A DNA stretch of 64,000 bases, from the NCBI GenBank assembly GCA_000306725.1, contig CP003083.1, positions 2,406,042 through 2,470,041 on the forward strand, read 5' to 3'. Position numbers and translations under genes: made by a program. The notes under the pieces were generated by a model that was not told the DNA's origin, made no database searches, and was given only the letters and a program-made list of their open reading frames with translations. Positions within the stretch are counted from its first letter, which is position 1. Every line of letters starts with the position of its first letter. Shown here one piece after another: positions 1-8,422 of this stretch. Source of the DNA: Methanolobus psychrophilus R15 (GTDB lineage: Archaea > Halobacteriota > Methanosarcinia > Methanosarcinales > Methanosarcinaceae).

Positions 1-942
1 CCTATCTTCTCAGGATCAGGTCTTCCCCACAATGAGATCGCACTGCAGATAGCACGTCAGGCAAAGGTTCCCGGTTCCACCGAGGAATTCGCAGTAGTGT
101 TCGCTGCAATGGGTATTACAAGTGAGGAAGCACAGTACTTCATGGAGGACTTCGAGAAGACCGGTGCCCTTGAGAGAGCGGTGGTTTTCCTTAATCTTGC
201 AGACGACCCTGCAGTCGAGCGCCTGATCACACCAAGGATGGCCCTTACAGCAGCCGAATACCTTGCATACGAGCATGACATGCACGTACTGGTTATCCTT
301 ACGGATATCACCAACTACTGTGAGGCACTCCGTCAGATGGGTGCAGCCCGTGAAGAGGTTCCGGGAAGGCGTGGTTACCCAGGTTATATGTACACTGACC
401 TTGCATCACTCTACGAGCGTGCAGGTGTTATCAAGGGAAGAAAGGGTTCAGTCACACAGTTCTCAATCCTTACCATGCCCGGTGACGATATCACCCACCC
501 GATCCCTGACCTTTCAGGCTACATCACCGAAGGACAGATCGTGGTTTCAAGGGAACTGCACAGAAAAGGTATCTATCCCCCTATAAACGTACTGCCTTCA
601 CTCTCCCGTCTGATGAACTCGGGCATTGGTGCAGGCAAGACCAGGGATGACCACAAGGCAGTCTCTGACCAGATGTATGCAGCCTACGCAGAAGGCCGTG
701 ACCTCAGGGGTCTCGTTGCAATCGTAGGTAAGGAAGCACTCTCCGAGAGGGACCAGAGGATCCTTGAGTTCGCAGACCTTTTCGAGGACAGGTTCGTCCG
801 CCAGGGAAGGGACGAGGACAGGACAATCGAGGATACCCTGAACGTCTCCTGGAGCATCCTTGCAGAACTTCCGGAAGCCCTGCTTACAAGAGTGGACAAC
901 AAGTACATCGAGAAGTACCACCCTGCTCATAAGAGCAAGTAA
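1..942 (+). CDS. atpB: A1Ao ATP synthase subunit B (5' partial)
   Basis: Non-catalytic B subunit of the archaeal A1Ao ATP synthase, which forms the A3B3 head with subunit A and makes ATP from the ion gradient. The reading frame is open from base 1; its first residues, [14 protein letters not shown], are a hallmark of V/A-type B subunits, and [18 protein letters not shown] and the [17 protein letters not shown] block follow. The N-terminal part, roughly the first third of a family member, lies outside the window. The C-terminus is intact and subunit D follows after 17 bp, the usual archaeal order (A-B-D-G). The methanosarcinal name is ahaB. Identification is firm. Confidence 0.97.
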   Translation, partial: PIFSGSGLPHNEIALQIARQAKVPGSTEEFAVVFAAMGITSEEAQYFMEDFEKTGALERAVVFLNLADDPAVERLITPRMALTAAEYLAYEHDMHVLVILTDITNYCEALRQMGAAREEVPGRRGYPGYMYTDLASLYERAGVIKGRKGSVTQFSILTMPGDDITHPIPDLSGYITEGQIVVSRELHRKGIYPPINVLPSLSRLMNSGIGAGKTRDDHKAVSDQMYAAYAEGRDLRGLVAIVGKEALSERDQRILEFADLFEDRFVRQGRDEDRTIEDTLNVSWSILAELPEALLTRVDNKYIEKYHPAHKSK

Positions 943-959
943 CTGAAAGGTGATCCTAC

Positions 960-1577
960 ATGGGCGTAAAAGATGTAAAACCAACACGGTCCGAGCTCAT
1001 TGAGCTCAAGAAGAAGATCAAGCTCTCCCAGGGCGGCCACAAGCTGCTTAAGATGAAGAGGGACGGACTTATCCTTGAGTTCTTCGAGATACTCGGCAAG
1101 GCCAAGGATGTCAGGACCGAGCTGGATGCCGCCTATGAAGTCGCTTCCCGGAGGATATCCATTGCAAATGCTGTTGACGGTACTATTACCGTCAAATCCA
1201 CTTCTTTTGCCCTCCAGGGCAAACCGGAGATAGAGCTGGAAAGCCGCAATATCATGGGTGTCGTTGTTCCCAAGATCGAGTCATCAAGTGTCCACAAAAC
1301 ACTTGATGAGCGTGGTTACGGTATTGTCGGTACCAGTTCCTATACGGATGAAGCAGCAGATTCCTATGAGATTCTTGTCGAGAAGATCATCCTTGCAGCA
1401 GAGATCGAGACCACCATAAAGAAACTTCTCGAGGATATCGAGAAGACTAAAAGGCGTGTCAATGCTCTCGAGTTCAAGGTGATCCCCGAACTTCAGGAAG
1501 CAATGAACTTCATCAGGCTCCGTCTCGAAGAGATGGAAAGGGAAAACACTTTCAGGCTGAAGAGGATCAAAGGTTAA
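960..1577 (+). CDS. atpD: A1Ao ATP synthase subunit D
   Basis: Central-stalk D subunit (AhaD), the coiled-coil rotor shaft that turns inside the A3B3 head. The 205-residue protein begins MGVKDVKPTRSELIELKKK, the typical start of V/A-type D subunits, and both ends are long charged helices (residues about 5-70 and 140-205) suited to an antiparallel coiled coil. The ATG is preceded by AAAGGTGATCC, a good archaeal ribosome binding site. It lies 17 bp after the B subunit and is clearly in the same operon. Length is normal for the family. Confidence 0.96.
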   Translation: MGVKDVKPTRSELIELKKKIKLSQGGHKLLKMKRDGLILEFFEILGKAKDVRTELDAAYEVASRRISIANAVDGTITVKSTSFALQGKPEIELESRNIMGVVVPKIESSSVHKTLDERGYGIVGTSSYTDEAADSYEILVEKIILAAEIETTIKKLLEDIEKTKRRVNALEFKVIPELQEAMNFIRLRLEEMERENTFRLKRIKG

Positions 1578-1583
1578 CTCCTT

Positions 1584-1754
1584 ATGAGCACTCCCAATGG
1601 TCGCCCAAACCTGGTCGACCGCTTTTTTATAAGACTATCCCGACCTGAGAACTTAGCTAGGATACTTAGGTGGGCCTGGTTCATTTCCCTAGTCATGCTT
1701 GTATTAGGTTATATCATCATTTATACTAAGATCAGGCATATAATCCCGATCTGA
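1584..1754 (+). CDS. ahaG: Small membrane protein at the end of the ATP synthase operon (AhaG-like)
   Basis: A 56-residue ORF starting six bases after the D-subunit stop codon. It begins MSTPNGRPNLVDRFFIRLS, has one clear hydrophobic helix (about residues 30-47, WAWFISLVMLVLGYIIIY) and a short basic tail. In Methanosarcina the aha operon ends with a small gene, ahaG, in just this place; length, position and a single membrane segment agree, but the assignment rests on position rather than alignment. Its role in the enzyme is not settled. The tight spacing suggests translational coupling to atpD. Confidence 0.75.
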   Translation: MSTPNGRPNLVDRFFIRLSRPENLARILRWAWFISLVMLVLGYIIIYTKIRHIIPI

Positions 1755-2163
1755 GTTTTCTATTTCTTCATAGTTCATTTTATAATTATTTGTCTTTCGT
1801 TATGTTGTAGTATTTATAGTTTCGAAATGAGCTTAATCATGTAGCTATTATTATATTAACTGCTAACTGGTTTCTCCCAAAAACAAAACCTTAAGCCAAA
1901 GAAAAAGAGAACCTGAATAGATCTTAGTTATTCGGGGCATATCAACCAATTGATGATATTATTGTTTAAATGCATGTTTAGATATGATGATAATTGCTTA
2001 TTTTATTCAGTTACCAAGAAATCACAAATATTTTTACAGAAATGCATGTATTCTTATACTGTGGAACGAAAACTGCAAAAAGGACAGCATACAATATGGA
2101 AAACCACAAAGCCCATATTGCGTCTAATGATAGCGCCAATGCAAATACTATCGAGTATCAAAT
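1755..2163. other. Gene-free spacer between ATP synthase operon and glycan locus
   Basis: About 400 AT-rich bases where two convergent units meet. Short T-rich tracts follow ahaG (1755-1800) and probably act as the archaeal terminator. A hairpin with an 8-bp stem (CCTGAATA 1912-1919 with TATTCGGG 1929-1936, one G-T pair) stands alone. Short open frames here lack a ribosome binding site and protein-like composition, and I call none of them. Confidence 0.6.
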
Positions 2164-3768
2164 TTATGATGTCTGGTTTTGGGTGTTGTTGCTATGGTCC
2201 CACATGTAAACTCTCACAGTTGCGTCATGCAATTCTTTCTTTGTTTCAGCTTCGATGAAGTTTCTAGACTGTGGAGATATTTTATACCATGCAAGCGTAT
2301 CTGTGACAATCCAACCTCGCTCATGGATCTCAGTGACATTTTCTAGCATTTCGATATTCTTTAGGACTATGGAATTGGAATATACATCCCGGGACCCATT
2401 GTTTAACGTAAAGGATTCCATGCCGGTGCCAACAACGTTGAAAGCTAGCCAATAATCATTCTTTCCCATATAGAACTGGGCGGGAGCGGTCCATGTGGAG
2501 ATAACAACATCTTCCGGCTGCATATTACTGCTTACATATGAGTATGCCTTTCTGAAATCTGCAAGGGGTGCATTGGGACCCAGATCATACACCTCCTTTG
2601 GTGTAAACGTGAAGGCCGGGGAAAAGTACATCAGAAATATTAGTGAGACTACCGTTATTGAGTATATTACAGGCTTTATTGGAATATTTGGAGAAAGGTT
2701 GTCTTGGACTGCATTCTTGCCACGGACACCAGCAGAGCCAGTATCATTTTTTGTACTGTCATTGGTTTTTAATGGACCGAATCTCTTACTTACTGTATGT
2801 GAGGTATACTCAACTACGAAATCAAGAAAATAAGCTGCAAGAATAAAAAGTACAGGTACAACGAAATACAGGTAACGGATCCCAAAAAGAAGGACGTGGA
2901 AGAATATCAAATAAAAAGGAATGACAACAGATAGTGTCAGGAGTAATCCTTTTCTCCAATCCCTGTTCATAAGTACGGTTGCTCCGGGAACTGCTGCAAA
3001 TAAAAAAAAGCCGAGGTTTTTTTTCAGAAAATAGATGTATTCCTCATAATAATTCACTTGTGTCTGAAGCACATGCGAAATCACACCTTTATTATAAGCT
3101 ATCCCGAGCAGGAATAAAAATACTATGCCTATGTATAAAACGTTTTTTTGTCTGAGAATATTCATATCCCTGTTCTGTTTCAGGAAGGATATTATTAAAA
3201 AGAGCAAAAAAACAACGATCAGAGTATAACCGAATACATGGGACAAAACAGTTGCTATAAACGAAGCAGCTAGCAATAACAGACGTTTTTTGTCCCTGCT
3301 ACTGACGTAACCGTAGAACAGGTACAATGACAGGAGATAAAAGAATTGCAATTGCTGGTACATTCTTGCCTGCCTTGACCATGCTATCTCCCATACGGAG
3401 AAGGCCACCAGGATTGCTGCGATGATCCCGATCCTTTTGTTACCCCACCTGCTGCCGATATGATAAACGAGGAGTATGGTCAGGGCTCCGAAGATCACAC
3501 TGGGGAACCTGCCTGCAAACTCATTGACACCAAAAACGCTGAAGGAAAGCGATATCAGAAACGTGTTGAGGATCGCACGTCCATAAAAGTGGCCTGAGGT
3601 AAAAACAGGAGCCCCATTTTCGGACAGGGCGATTGCCGCAATCGAACTAATTGTTTCATCAAACCAGAAGGACTCACTTCCGAGGCTGTGTATTCTTAAA
3701 ATGAAGCCTGATATTAATACAGCCAGGATTACGATATTGTTCCTGATCAATTGCAGTCCGTATTTCAT
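2164..3768 (-). CDS. GT-C membrane glycosyltransferase (PMT/ArnT-like)
   Basis: Integral membrane protein of 534 residues, probably a lipid-phosphate-sugar-dependent glycosyltransferase of the GT39/PMT type that works on the outer face of the membrane. Seen: a first membrane helix (residues 10-27), then the acidic loop motif ESFWFDETIS (about 33-42) typical of the catalytic first external loop of GT-C enzymes, about ten more helices to residue 330 and another near 385, and a soluble C-terminal domain of about 140 residues. The sugar and acceptor cannot be told. It converges on the ATP synthase operon and diverges from the epimerase cluster, so it is probably the left edge of the surface-glycan locus. 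Confidence 0.8.
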   Translation of the reverse strand: MKYGLQLIRNNIVILAVLISGFILRIHSLGSESFWFDETISSIAAIALSENGAPVFTSGHFYGRAILNTFLISLSFSVFGVNEFAGRFPSVIFGALTILLVYHIGSRWGNKRIGIIAAILVAFSVWEIAWSRQARMYQQLQFFYLLSLYLFYGYVSSRDKKRLLLLAASFIATVLSHVFGYTLIVVFLLFLIISFLKQNRDMNILRQKNVLYIGIVFLFLLGIAYNKGVISHVLQTQVNYYEEYIYFLKKNLGFFLFAAVPGATVLMNRDWRKGLLLTLSVVIPFYLIFFHVLLFGIRYLYFVVPVLFILAAYFLDFVVEYTSHTVSKRFGPLKTNDSTKNDTGSAGVRGKNAVQDNLSPNIPIKPVIYSITVVSLIFLMYFSPAFTFTPKEVYDLGPNAPLADFRKAYSYVSSNMQPEDVVISTWTAPAQFYMGKNDYWLAFNVVGTGMESFTLNNGSRDVYSNSIVLKNIEMLENVTEIHERGWIVTDTLAWYKISPQSRNFIEAETKKELHDATVRVYMWDHSNNTQNQTS

Positions 3769-3835
3769 GGTAACCTGATATGATATTTAAGAACCAGATG
3801 CTCTAAAACTATTACCCTATCTGGAAGACTTAATA

Positions 3836-4105
3836 TTAAAGTGTTGGTTTCATATGTGTTTGTTGGTTTCTCGAAACTTGTAAAAAATTGCGATTTGTAT
3901 GAAGGGATAATGCTAAAAGTACTTCCACAACCCAGGATCCGGCTCTGATATTTTCATGACTATGGTTCATGTACAGAGAAATTTCAAAGTGAGGCACCTT
4001 CCTAAGCATCATATACGCAAAATCACAAATTTTCTCACTATCCATATATTTCATACATCTATTACCCGTGGTAAGATTCGACAGGTACGGACCCAATACA
4101 GACAT
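3836..4105 (-). CDS. Doubtful 89-residue ORF
   Basis: An open frame with no recognisable family. It has an ATG start with AT-rich TATA-like DNA (4110-4140) about 20-30 bases upstream, which would allow a leaderless mRNA. The composition is not strikingly protein-like (scattered Cys, His and Asn; no domain). It may be chance; I list it because the stretch 3769-4169 holds nothing else. Confidence 0.2.
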   Translation of the reverse strand: MSVLGPYLSNLTTGNRCMKYMDSEKICDFAYMMLRKVPHFEISLYMNHSHENIRAGSWVVEVLLALSLHTNRNFLQVSRNQQTHMKPTL

Positions 4106-4169
4106 TAATGAATAGATTTAAATAATATATAATTATATCTAAATAATAATTTGTGTAGTAACATTTAAG

Positions 4170-4325
4170 ATGATGAAATCTTTGAAAAAGGGATTAGTGA
4201 AGAGACTTACATAGATGGTGAAACCGATGCTCTCTGATAAAAACAGAAATTTATCCCGCAAGAAGAAAGTGAATGGTGAAGATATGCATAACTGCGAAAA
4301 AAATTGCTTCATCTGCGATAAGTAA
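4170..4325 (+). CDS. Small lysine-rich ORF with in-frame amber codon (possible)
   Basis: From ATG 4170 a frame runs 14 codons to TAG (4212-4214), is followed directly and in frame by ATG GTG, and runs 36 more codons to TAA (4323-4325). Read through, it gives a 51-residue basic protein ending HNCEKNCFICDK. In Methanosarcinaceae TAG can be read as pyrrolysine, so the two halves may be one protein; otherwise the second half (4215-4325) could start at its own ATG. A strong AT-rich TATA region (4110-4140) lies the right distance upstream of 4170. No homologue is recognised, and coding status is uncertain. Confidence 0.3.
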
Positions 4326-4328
4326 TGA

Positions 4329-4341
4329 AAAATTATTTAAA
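4329..4341 (+). promoter_or_regulatory. TATA box of the epimerase/glycosyltransferase unit
   Basis: ATTATTTAAAGTC is a good archaeal TATA element about 60-70 bases before the epimerase start, predicting a transcript start near 4365 and a leader of about 30 bases with the GGTGAT ribosome binding site at 4388-4393. Confidence 0.5.
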
Positions 4342-4397
4342 GTCTCTTCACATTTAGGCGGCAATCAAAAACCAAATTTTAAAAAACGGTGATATAT

Positions 4398-5462
4398 ATG
4401 GTAATTTTACTTACGGGCTGTGCAGGATTTATCGGTTCACATGTGCTGGACAGGCTTCTTTCCATGGACGAAGAAGTAATAGGGGTGGACAATTTTGATT
4501 CATTCTACAATCCCCTTATTAAGTGCAAAAACATAGAGCACAATTTGAAAAACAAAAATTTTGCGTTATATAATGCCGATATCCGGCATATCAAAGAAAT
4601 GAATGCAATTTTCCATGACAACGATATCACTACAATAATCCATTTAGCAGCACGGGCAGGAGTAAGACCTTCAATAAATGATCCTCTATTATATGAAGAT
4701 GTCAACATCCGGGGTACTCTGAACCTGCTGGAGCTTAGCAGAAAATATAATGTAGAGAATTTTGTTTTTGCATCCACATCCTCAGTGTACGGCGCCAATG
4801 AGAAAATCCCGTTCAGTGAAGAGGATTGTGTTGACAGGTCTATCTCACCCTATGCGGCATCCAAAAAAGCGTGTGAGACGTTCTGCTACACACACCATCA
4901 CCTTTACAACCTGCCGGTCGTATGCCTGCGCTTTTTCACAGTATATGGACCCAGGCAGAGACCCGAGATGGCCATCCACAAGTTCACGCAACTGATCGAC
5001 GAGGGAAGCGAGATCGAGATGTACGGCAACGGAGCCTCCAAGAGGGATTACACATACATAGACGATATCGTGGACGGCATCATCAATGCCACAGGAATAA
5101 AGGAAGGCTATGAGATCATCAACCTCGGCAATTCCGACGTGGTGGAGCTGCGCTACCTGATCCGCGTCATCGAACAGAACCTTGGCAAAAAGGCAAATAT
5201 CAAAGAGCTGCCCGACCAGCCCGGCGACGTACCTATCACCTATGCAGATATCTCCAAAGCCAGGTCTCTAATAAGGTACAACCCCCAGGTAAAGATCGAA
5301 GAGGGTGTCAGAAGGTTCGTGGAATGGTACAGGAACGAACGTACCGTTCTCCAGGACAGTGACATTAATGAAATTAACAAAATTATTGAGAGCCATATCC
5401 CTGATGTTGTACAATCCCCGGATGAAGACAGAAGCAAGGAAAAGAAGTACATAGCTGTATAG
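4398..5462 (+). CDS. NAD-dependent sugar-nucleotide epimerase (UDP-glucuronate 4-epimerase type)
   Basis: Extended short-chain dehydrogenase of 354 residues. The Rossmann glycine motif TGCAGFIGSH stands at the N-terminus, followed by catalytic Ser/Thr (STSSVYG) and the YAASK motif near residue 150. FFTVYGPRQRPEMAIHKF matches the UDP-glucuronate/UDP-galacturonate 4-epimerase branch. It probably makes the UDP-sugar used by the glycosyltransferases downstream. A GTG at 4389 could extend it by three codons, but that GTG belongs to the ribosome binding site GGTGAT, so ATG 4398 is preferred. The next gene starts 11 bp later. The first third is more AT-rich than the rest. Confidence 0.88.
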   Translation: MVILLTGCAGFIGSHVLDRLLSMDEEVIGVDNFDSFYNPLIKCKNIEHNLKNKNFALYNADIRHIKEMNAIFHDNDITTIIHLAARAGVRPSINDPLLYEDVNIRGTLNLLELSRKYNVENFVFASTSSVYGANEKIPFSEEDCVDRSISPYAASKKACETFCYTHHHLYNLPVVCLRFFTVYGPRQRPEMAIHKFTQLIDEGSEIEMYGNGASKRDYTYIDDIVDGIINATGIKEGYEIINLGNSDVVELRYLIRVIEQNLGKKANIKELPDQPGDVPITYADISKARSLIRYNPQVKIEEGVRRFVEWYRNERTVLQDSDINEINKIIESHIPDVVQSPDEDRSKEKKYIAV

Positions 5463-5472
5463 AGGTGAGTAT

Positions 5473-5817
5473 TTGAGATCCGTTGCTGTTCCTTCCTACG
5501 AAAAAAAGAGTAAAGTTATCTCTGGGTATGAGGAAATCCATGAACCCGTAGATCCGCTTGAAGATGACTTTAGGAGAGTCCTTGTTGATGACAGGTCAGG
5601 AGATAACACCTGCAGGATGAGGACCGGACTGTCAGAAAAAAATGTATTGATATCTATTGTTGTCCCATTCTATAATGAGGAAGATAACGTAGCGCCTCTG
5701 TACGAGGAAATCTGCGAATCCATTAATCCGCTTGATAATTATTTTGAGATAATCTTCGTTGATGACGGTTCCACGGACTCCACCTACAGGATGATGGCCG
5801 ACATCTCAAAAAAGGAT
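5473..5817 (+). repeat. Diverged in-frame tandem duplication inside the glycosyltransferase gene
   Basis: Two copies of 58 codons: 5473-5646 and 5647 onward. Both begin with TTG and carry the matching series V-P-x-Y, Y-E-E-I, P-L, V-D-D, S-x-D-x-T-x-R-M. The match needs no gaps, but synonymous positions differ widely, so the duplication is old or the copies came from two paralogues. The second copy keeps the catalytic residues; the first has lost the NEE and DDGS signatures. Confidence 0.8.
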
Positions 5818-6582
5818 GACAGGCTGAAGGTCATCAAGTTCAGAAGTAACTTCGGCCAGAGCGCAGCCCTGAAAGCCGGTTTCGATAATGCCAAAGGAGA
5901 TTACGTAATCACCCTGGATGCCGACCTGCAGAACGACCCACAAGACATCCCCGCCATGATCGACAAGATAAAGACCGAGGATTACGACGTGGTCTGCGGC
6001 TGGCGCTTCAACAGAAAAGACACCGGATCTAAAAAACTATTCTCCAAATTCGCCAATTTCCTGAGGAACCATCTCACAAGCGAACAGATCCACGACTCCG
6101 GTTCAACCTTCAGGATCTACAAAAAAGAGTGCACGCAAGATCTTGAACTCTACGGGGAGCTGCACCGCTACATCCCTGCCATGCTCTCCTGGAAAGGCTA
6201 CAGGATAGGCGAGATCAAAACGAACCATCGCGAGAGACTTCACGGGAAGACCAAGTATAATTATAAGAGACTGATAAAGGGTTTTCTTGATCTTATTGTT
6301 ATTACATTCTGGCAGAAATACTCACTCCGGCCGATCCATATCTTTGGTGGTATTGGCCTTATGCTAAGTATACTAGGAGGGGTATCCATCGTGTATCTTG
6401 TTTTTGTGAGACTAATCTTCGGATTAGGACTCGCCAACAGGCCATTATTCACAGCTAGTATTCTAGCTATAATCATAGGTATACAATTTTTCACTCTGGG
6501 GATTCTTGCGGATGTCATGATCAAAATATATTATGGACAGAATGGGCGAAAAAACTATCTTGTGGAGAACATTGTTGAATGA
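5473..6582 (+). CDS. Polyprenyl-phosphate glycosyltransferase (GT2, DPM/GtrB-like) with duplicated N-terminus
   Basis: GT2 glycosyltransferase of 369 residues that moves a sugar from a nucleotide to a polyprenyl phosphate on the inner membrane face. Core GT-A domain about 58-290: VVPFYNEE, FVDDGSTDST, LDADLQNDPQD (DXD), then two C-terminal helices (about 295-320 and 330-355) as in GtrB/DPM1-type enzymes. Odd: residues 1-57 are a degenerate copy of residues 59-115 (ungapped offset 58; about 23 of 57 identical), so the first copy's SYEK and VDDRSGDNT sit ahead of the real active site. The TTG start at 5473 has the strong ribosome binding site GAGGTGA four bases upstream, so the extension is probably translated. 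Confidence 0.85.
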   Translation: MRSVAVPSYEKKSKVISGYEEIHEPVDPLEDDFRRVLVDDRSGDNTCRMRTGLSEKNVLISIVVPFYNEEDNVAPLYEEICESINPLDNYFEIIFVDDGSTDSTYRMMADISKKDDRLKVIKFRSNFGQSAALKAGFDNAKGDYVITLDADLQNDPQDIPAMIDKIKTEDYDVVCGWRFNRKDTGSKKLFSKFANFLRNHLTSEQIHDSGSTFRIYKKECTQDLELYGELHRYIPAMLSWKGYRIGEIKTNHRERLHGKTKYNYKRLIKGFLDLIVITFWQKYSLRPIHIFGGIGLMLSILGGVSIVYLVFVRLIFGLGLANRPLFTASILAIIIGIQFFTLGILADVMIKIYYGQNGRKNYLVENIVE

Positions 6583-7712
6583 AAATCTTAATGCTTAACT
6601 ATGAATTTCCTCCACTTGGAGGAGGAGGAGGAGTTGCTGCTAAAAAGCTAGCTGAAGGTTTTGTTAAGCTGGGTTACCAAGTAGATTATGTTACATCAGG
6701 GTACAAATATTTGAAAAAATATGAGGTCATTGACGGAATCCATGTTCATAGAGTTAAGGTTATAGGTCGCAAAGATTTAGCTACTGCAACTATATATTCG
6801 ATGGTCAGTTTTCCGTTATTAGCTTATAAAAAAGCCAGCGATTTGTGCAAAAAAAATAGATATTATGTTATCAATACGCATTTTGCAATTCCAACAGGAC
6901 CTTTAGGTGTCTGGATATCCCACAAGTACAATATACCAAATATATTATCAATACATGGAGGTGATATCTATGACCCATCCAAGAAAAACTCTCCACATAA
7001 AAAGTGGTATTTAAAAAAAGCAGTCGAATGGGTATTAAACAATTCGAATTATATTATTGCTCAATCGTCTAACACAAAAAAGAATGTTTTAAAATACTAC
7101 GACTTCAAAAAAGAAATAGGAATCACTCCTCTCGCCTATGAACCATACAAGTTCAACGAAGTTAGTCGTAAAGATTTAGGTTTAGATGAAAAACTAATCT
7201 ATACCATAAGTATTGGCAGACTGGTAAAAAGAAAAGGCTTTGATTTCTTAATTAAATGTATTGCAAAAGTTCCAGAAAACGTTCATGCATTGATTATTGG
7301 CGAAGGTCCTGAAAAAAAGAATTTGGAAGAACTGTCCATAAATTTAGGCATACAAAACCGGATTCATTTTATAGGATTTGTATCAGAAGTTGAAAAATTC
7401 CAATACCTTCAAAATTCCGATGTCTATGTATTATCTTCCATACATGAAGGATTTGGTATTGTTTTGCAGGAAGCAATGCAAGTTGGTCTTCCAATAATCT
7501 CAACCGATAATGGCGGGCAGACTGATTTTGTAAAAGAAGGAAAGAATGGGTATCTTATTCATTTTGGAGATATTGAAGCTTTTATAGATAGGATAAATAG
7601 GTTAACAAGTGCAAAATATATTAAAATCAATTTTTCAAGATATAATGTAGAGGAAGTTGATAAATTCGAAAATAAAAAGATATGTGAGGAATATCTGGGG
7701 GTACTGAAATGA
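6579..7712 (+). CDS. GT4 family glycosyltransferase
   Basis: A 377-residue retaining glycosyltransferase of GT-B fold. The N-terminal domain has EFPPLGGGGGVAAKKLAEGF, the nucleotide-sugar loop typical of GT4; the C-terminal domain has SIGRLVKRKGFDFLI and the E-x7-E type motif (HEGFGIVLQEAMQVGLPIIS, about residues 288-307). It is soluble and probably works at the cytoplasmic membrane face on a lipid-linked sugar. It overlaps the gene before it (ATGA) and the methyltransferase after it, so the genes are translationally coupled. From here to about 13190 the DNA is much more AT-rich than the rest of the window, a sign of recent acquisition. Confidence 0.88.
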   Translation: MKILMLNYEFPPLGGGGGVAAKKLAEGFVKLGYQVDYVTSGYKYLKKYEVIDGIHVHRVKVIGRKDLATATIYSMVSFPLLAYKKASDLCKKNRYYVINTHFAIPTGPLGVWISHKYNIPNILSIHGGDIYDPSKKNSPHKKWYLKKAVEWVLNNSNYIIAQSSNTKKNVLKYYDFKKEIGITPLAYEPYKFNEVSRKDLGLDEKLIYTISIGRLVKRKGFDFLIKCIAKVPENVHALIIGEGPEKKNLEELSINLGIQNRIHFIGFVSEVEKFQYLQNSDVYVLSSIHEGFGIVLQEAMQVGLPIISTDNGGQTDFVKEGKNGYLIHFGDIEAFIDRINRLTSAKYIKINFSRYNVEEVDKFENKKICEEYLGVLK

Positions 7713-8422
7713 AAGCTGATGACAATTATGACAATTACAAAGCTAGTTTAACAAACAAGTTTATTCCTTCTGGCAAACAATATAAGATATATGAGAACTA
7801 TTATCGAAAAAATATATTAAAATTTATACCATCAAACAAAGGCACTAAAATTGTTGATATTGGTTGTGGTTTAGGCCATTGTTTATATTTTTTAAAAACT
7901 AACAATTATACTAATGTTTTAGGTATTGATTTAGTAGAAGAAAATGTTGAATTCTGTAAATCAAAAGGGTTTAAAGTTAGACAAGAAAACATCCTCAATT
8001 ATATCTCCTCTGATAATGAAATGGCTGATGTATTTATTTTAAGCAATGTATTAGAACACTTTCCTTATCAGGAAATAGAACATATCATGAATTCATTGTA
8101 TAAAATGTTAAACGAAAATGGTTGCATTATCATAATTGTACCTAATTGCAACAATGTCTATGGTCTAGCTACGTATTTTTCGGATATTACGCACAAAAGT
8201 CCTTTAACAGAGAAATCGTTTGAAGATTTAATTTTAAATACTCAAATAAAGAACTATTCATTTCATAATTTGATTGTTTACCCAAATATACTTTTATTTG
8301 ATTTAATCATAGAAGTATATAATCACTTGCTATTTAACATTAGAAAAATCAATAATTTAGTAAATGGGCAAAAGCCTTACAAAGTCCAATCTAAAAATTT
8401 GTTGGTAGTAGGATATAAATGA
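7709..8422 (+). CDS. Class I SAM-dependent methyltransferase
   Basis: A 237-residue protein with the SAM-binding motif I VDIGCGLGHCLYFL (about residues 49-62), acidic motif II (GIDLVEEN) and the post-I segment LSNVLEHFPYQEIEHIM typical of the methyltransferase-11 family. Found between glycosyltransferase genes, it probably methylates a sugar of the surface glycan. It overlaps both neighbours by four bases (ATGA), a tightly coupled operon. The sugar position methylated cannot be told. Confidence 0.82.
   Translation: MKADDNYDNYKASLTNKFIPSGKQYKIYENYYRKNILKFIPSNKGTKIVDIGCGLGHCLYFLKTNNYTNVLGIDLVEENVEFCKSKGFKVRQENILNYISSDNEMADVFILSNVLEHFPYQEIEHIMNSLYKMLNENGCIIIIVPNCNNVYGLATYFSDITHKSPLTEKSFEDLILNTQIKNYSFHNLIVYPNILLFDLIIEVYNHLLFNIRKINNLVNGQKPYKVQSKNLLVVGYK

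Noticed and set aside
1950-2258. 102-codon plus-strand frame before the GT-C gene
   Set aside because: It runs into the antisense of the GT-C gene and has no ribosome binding site.
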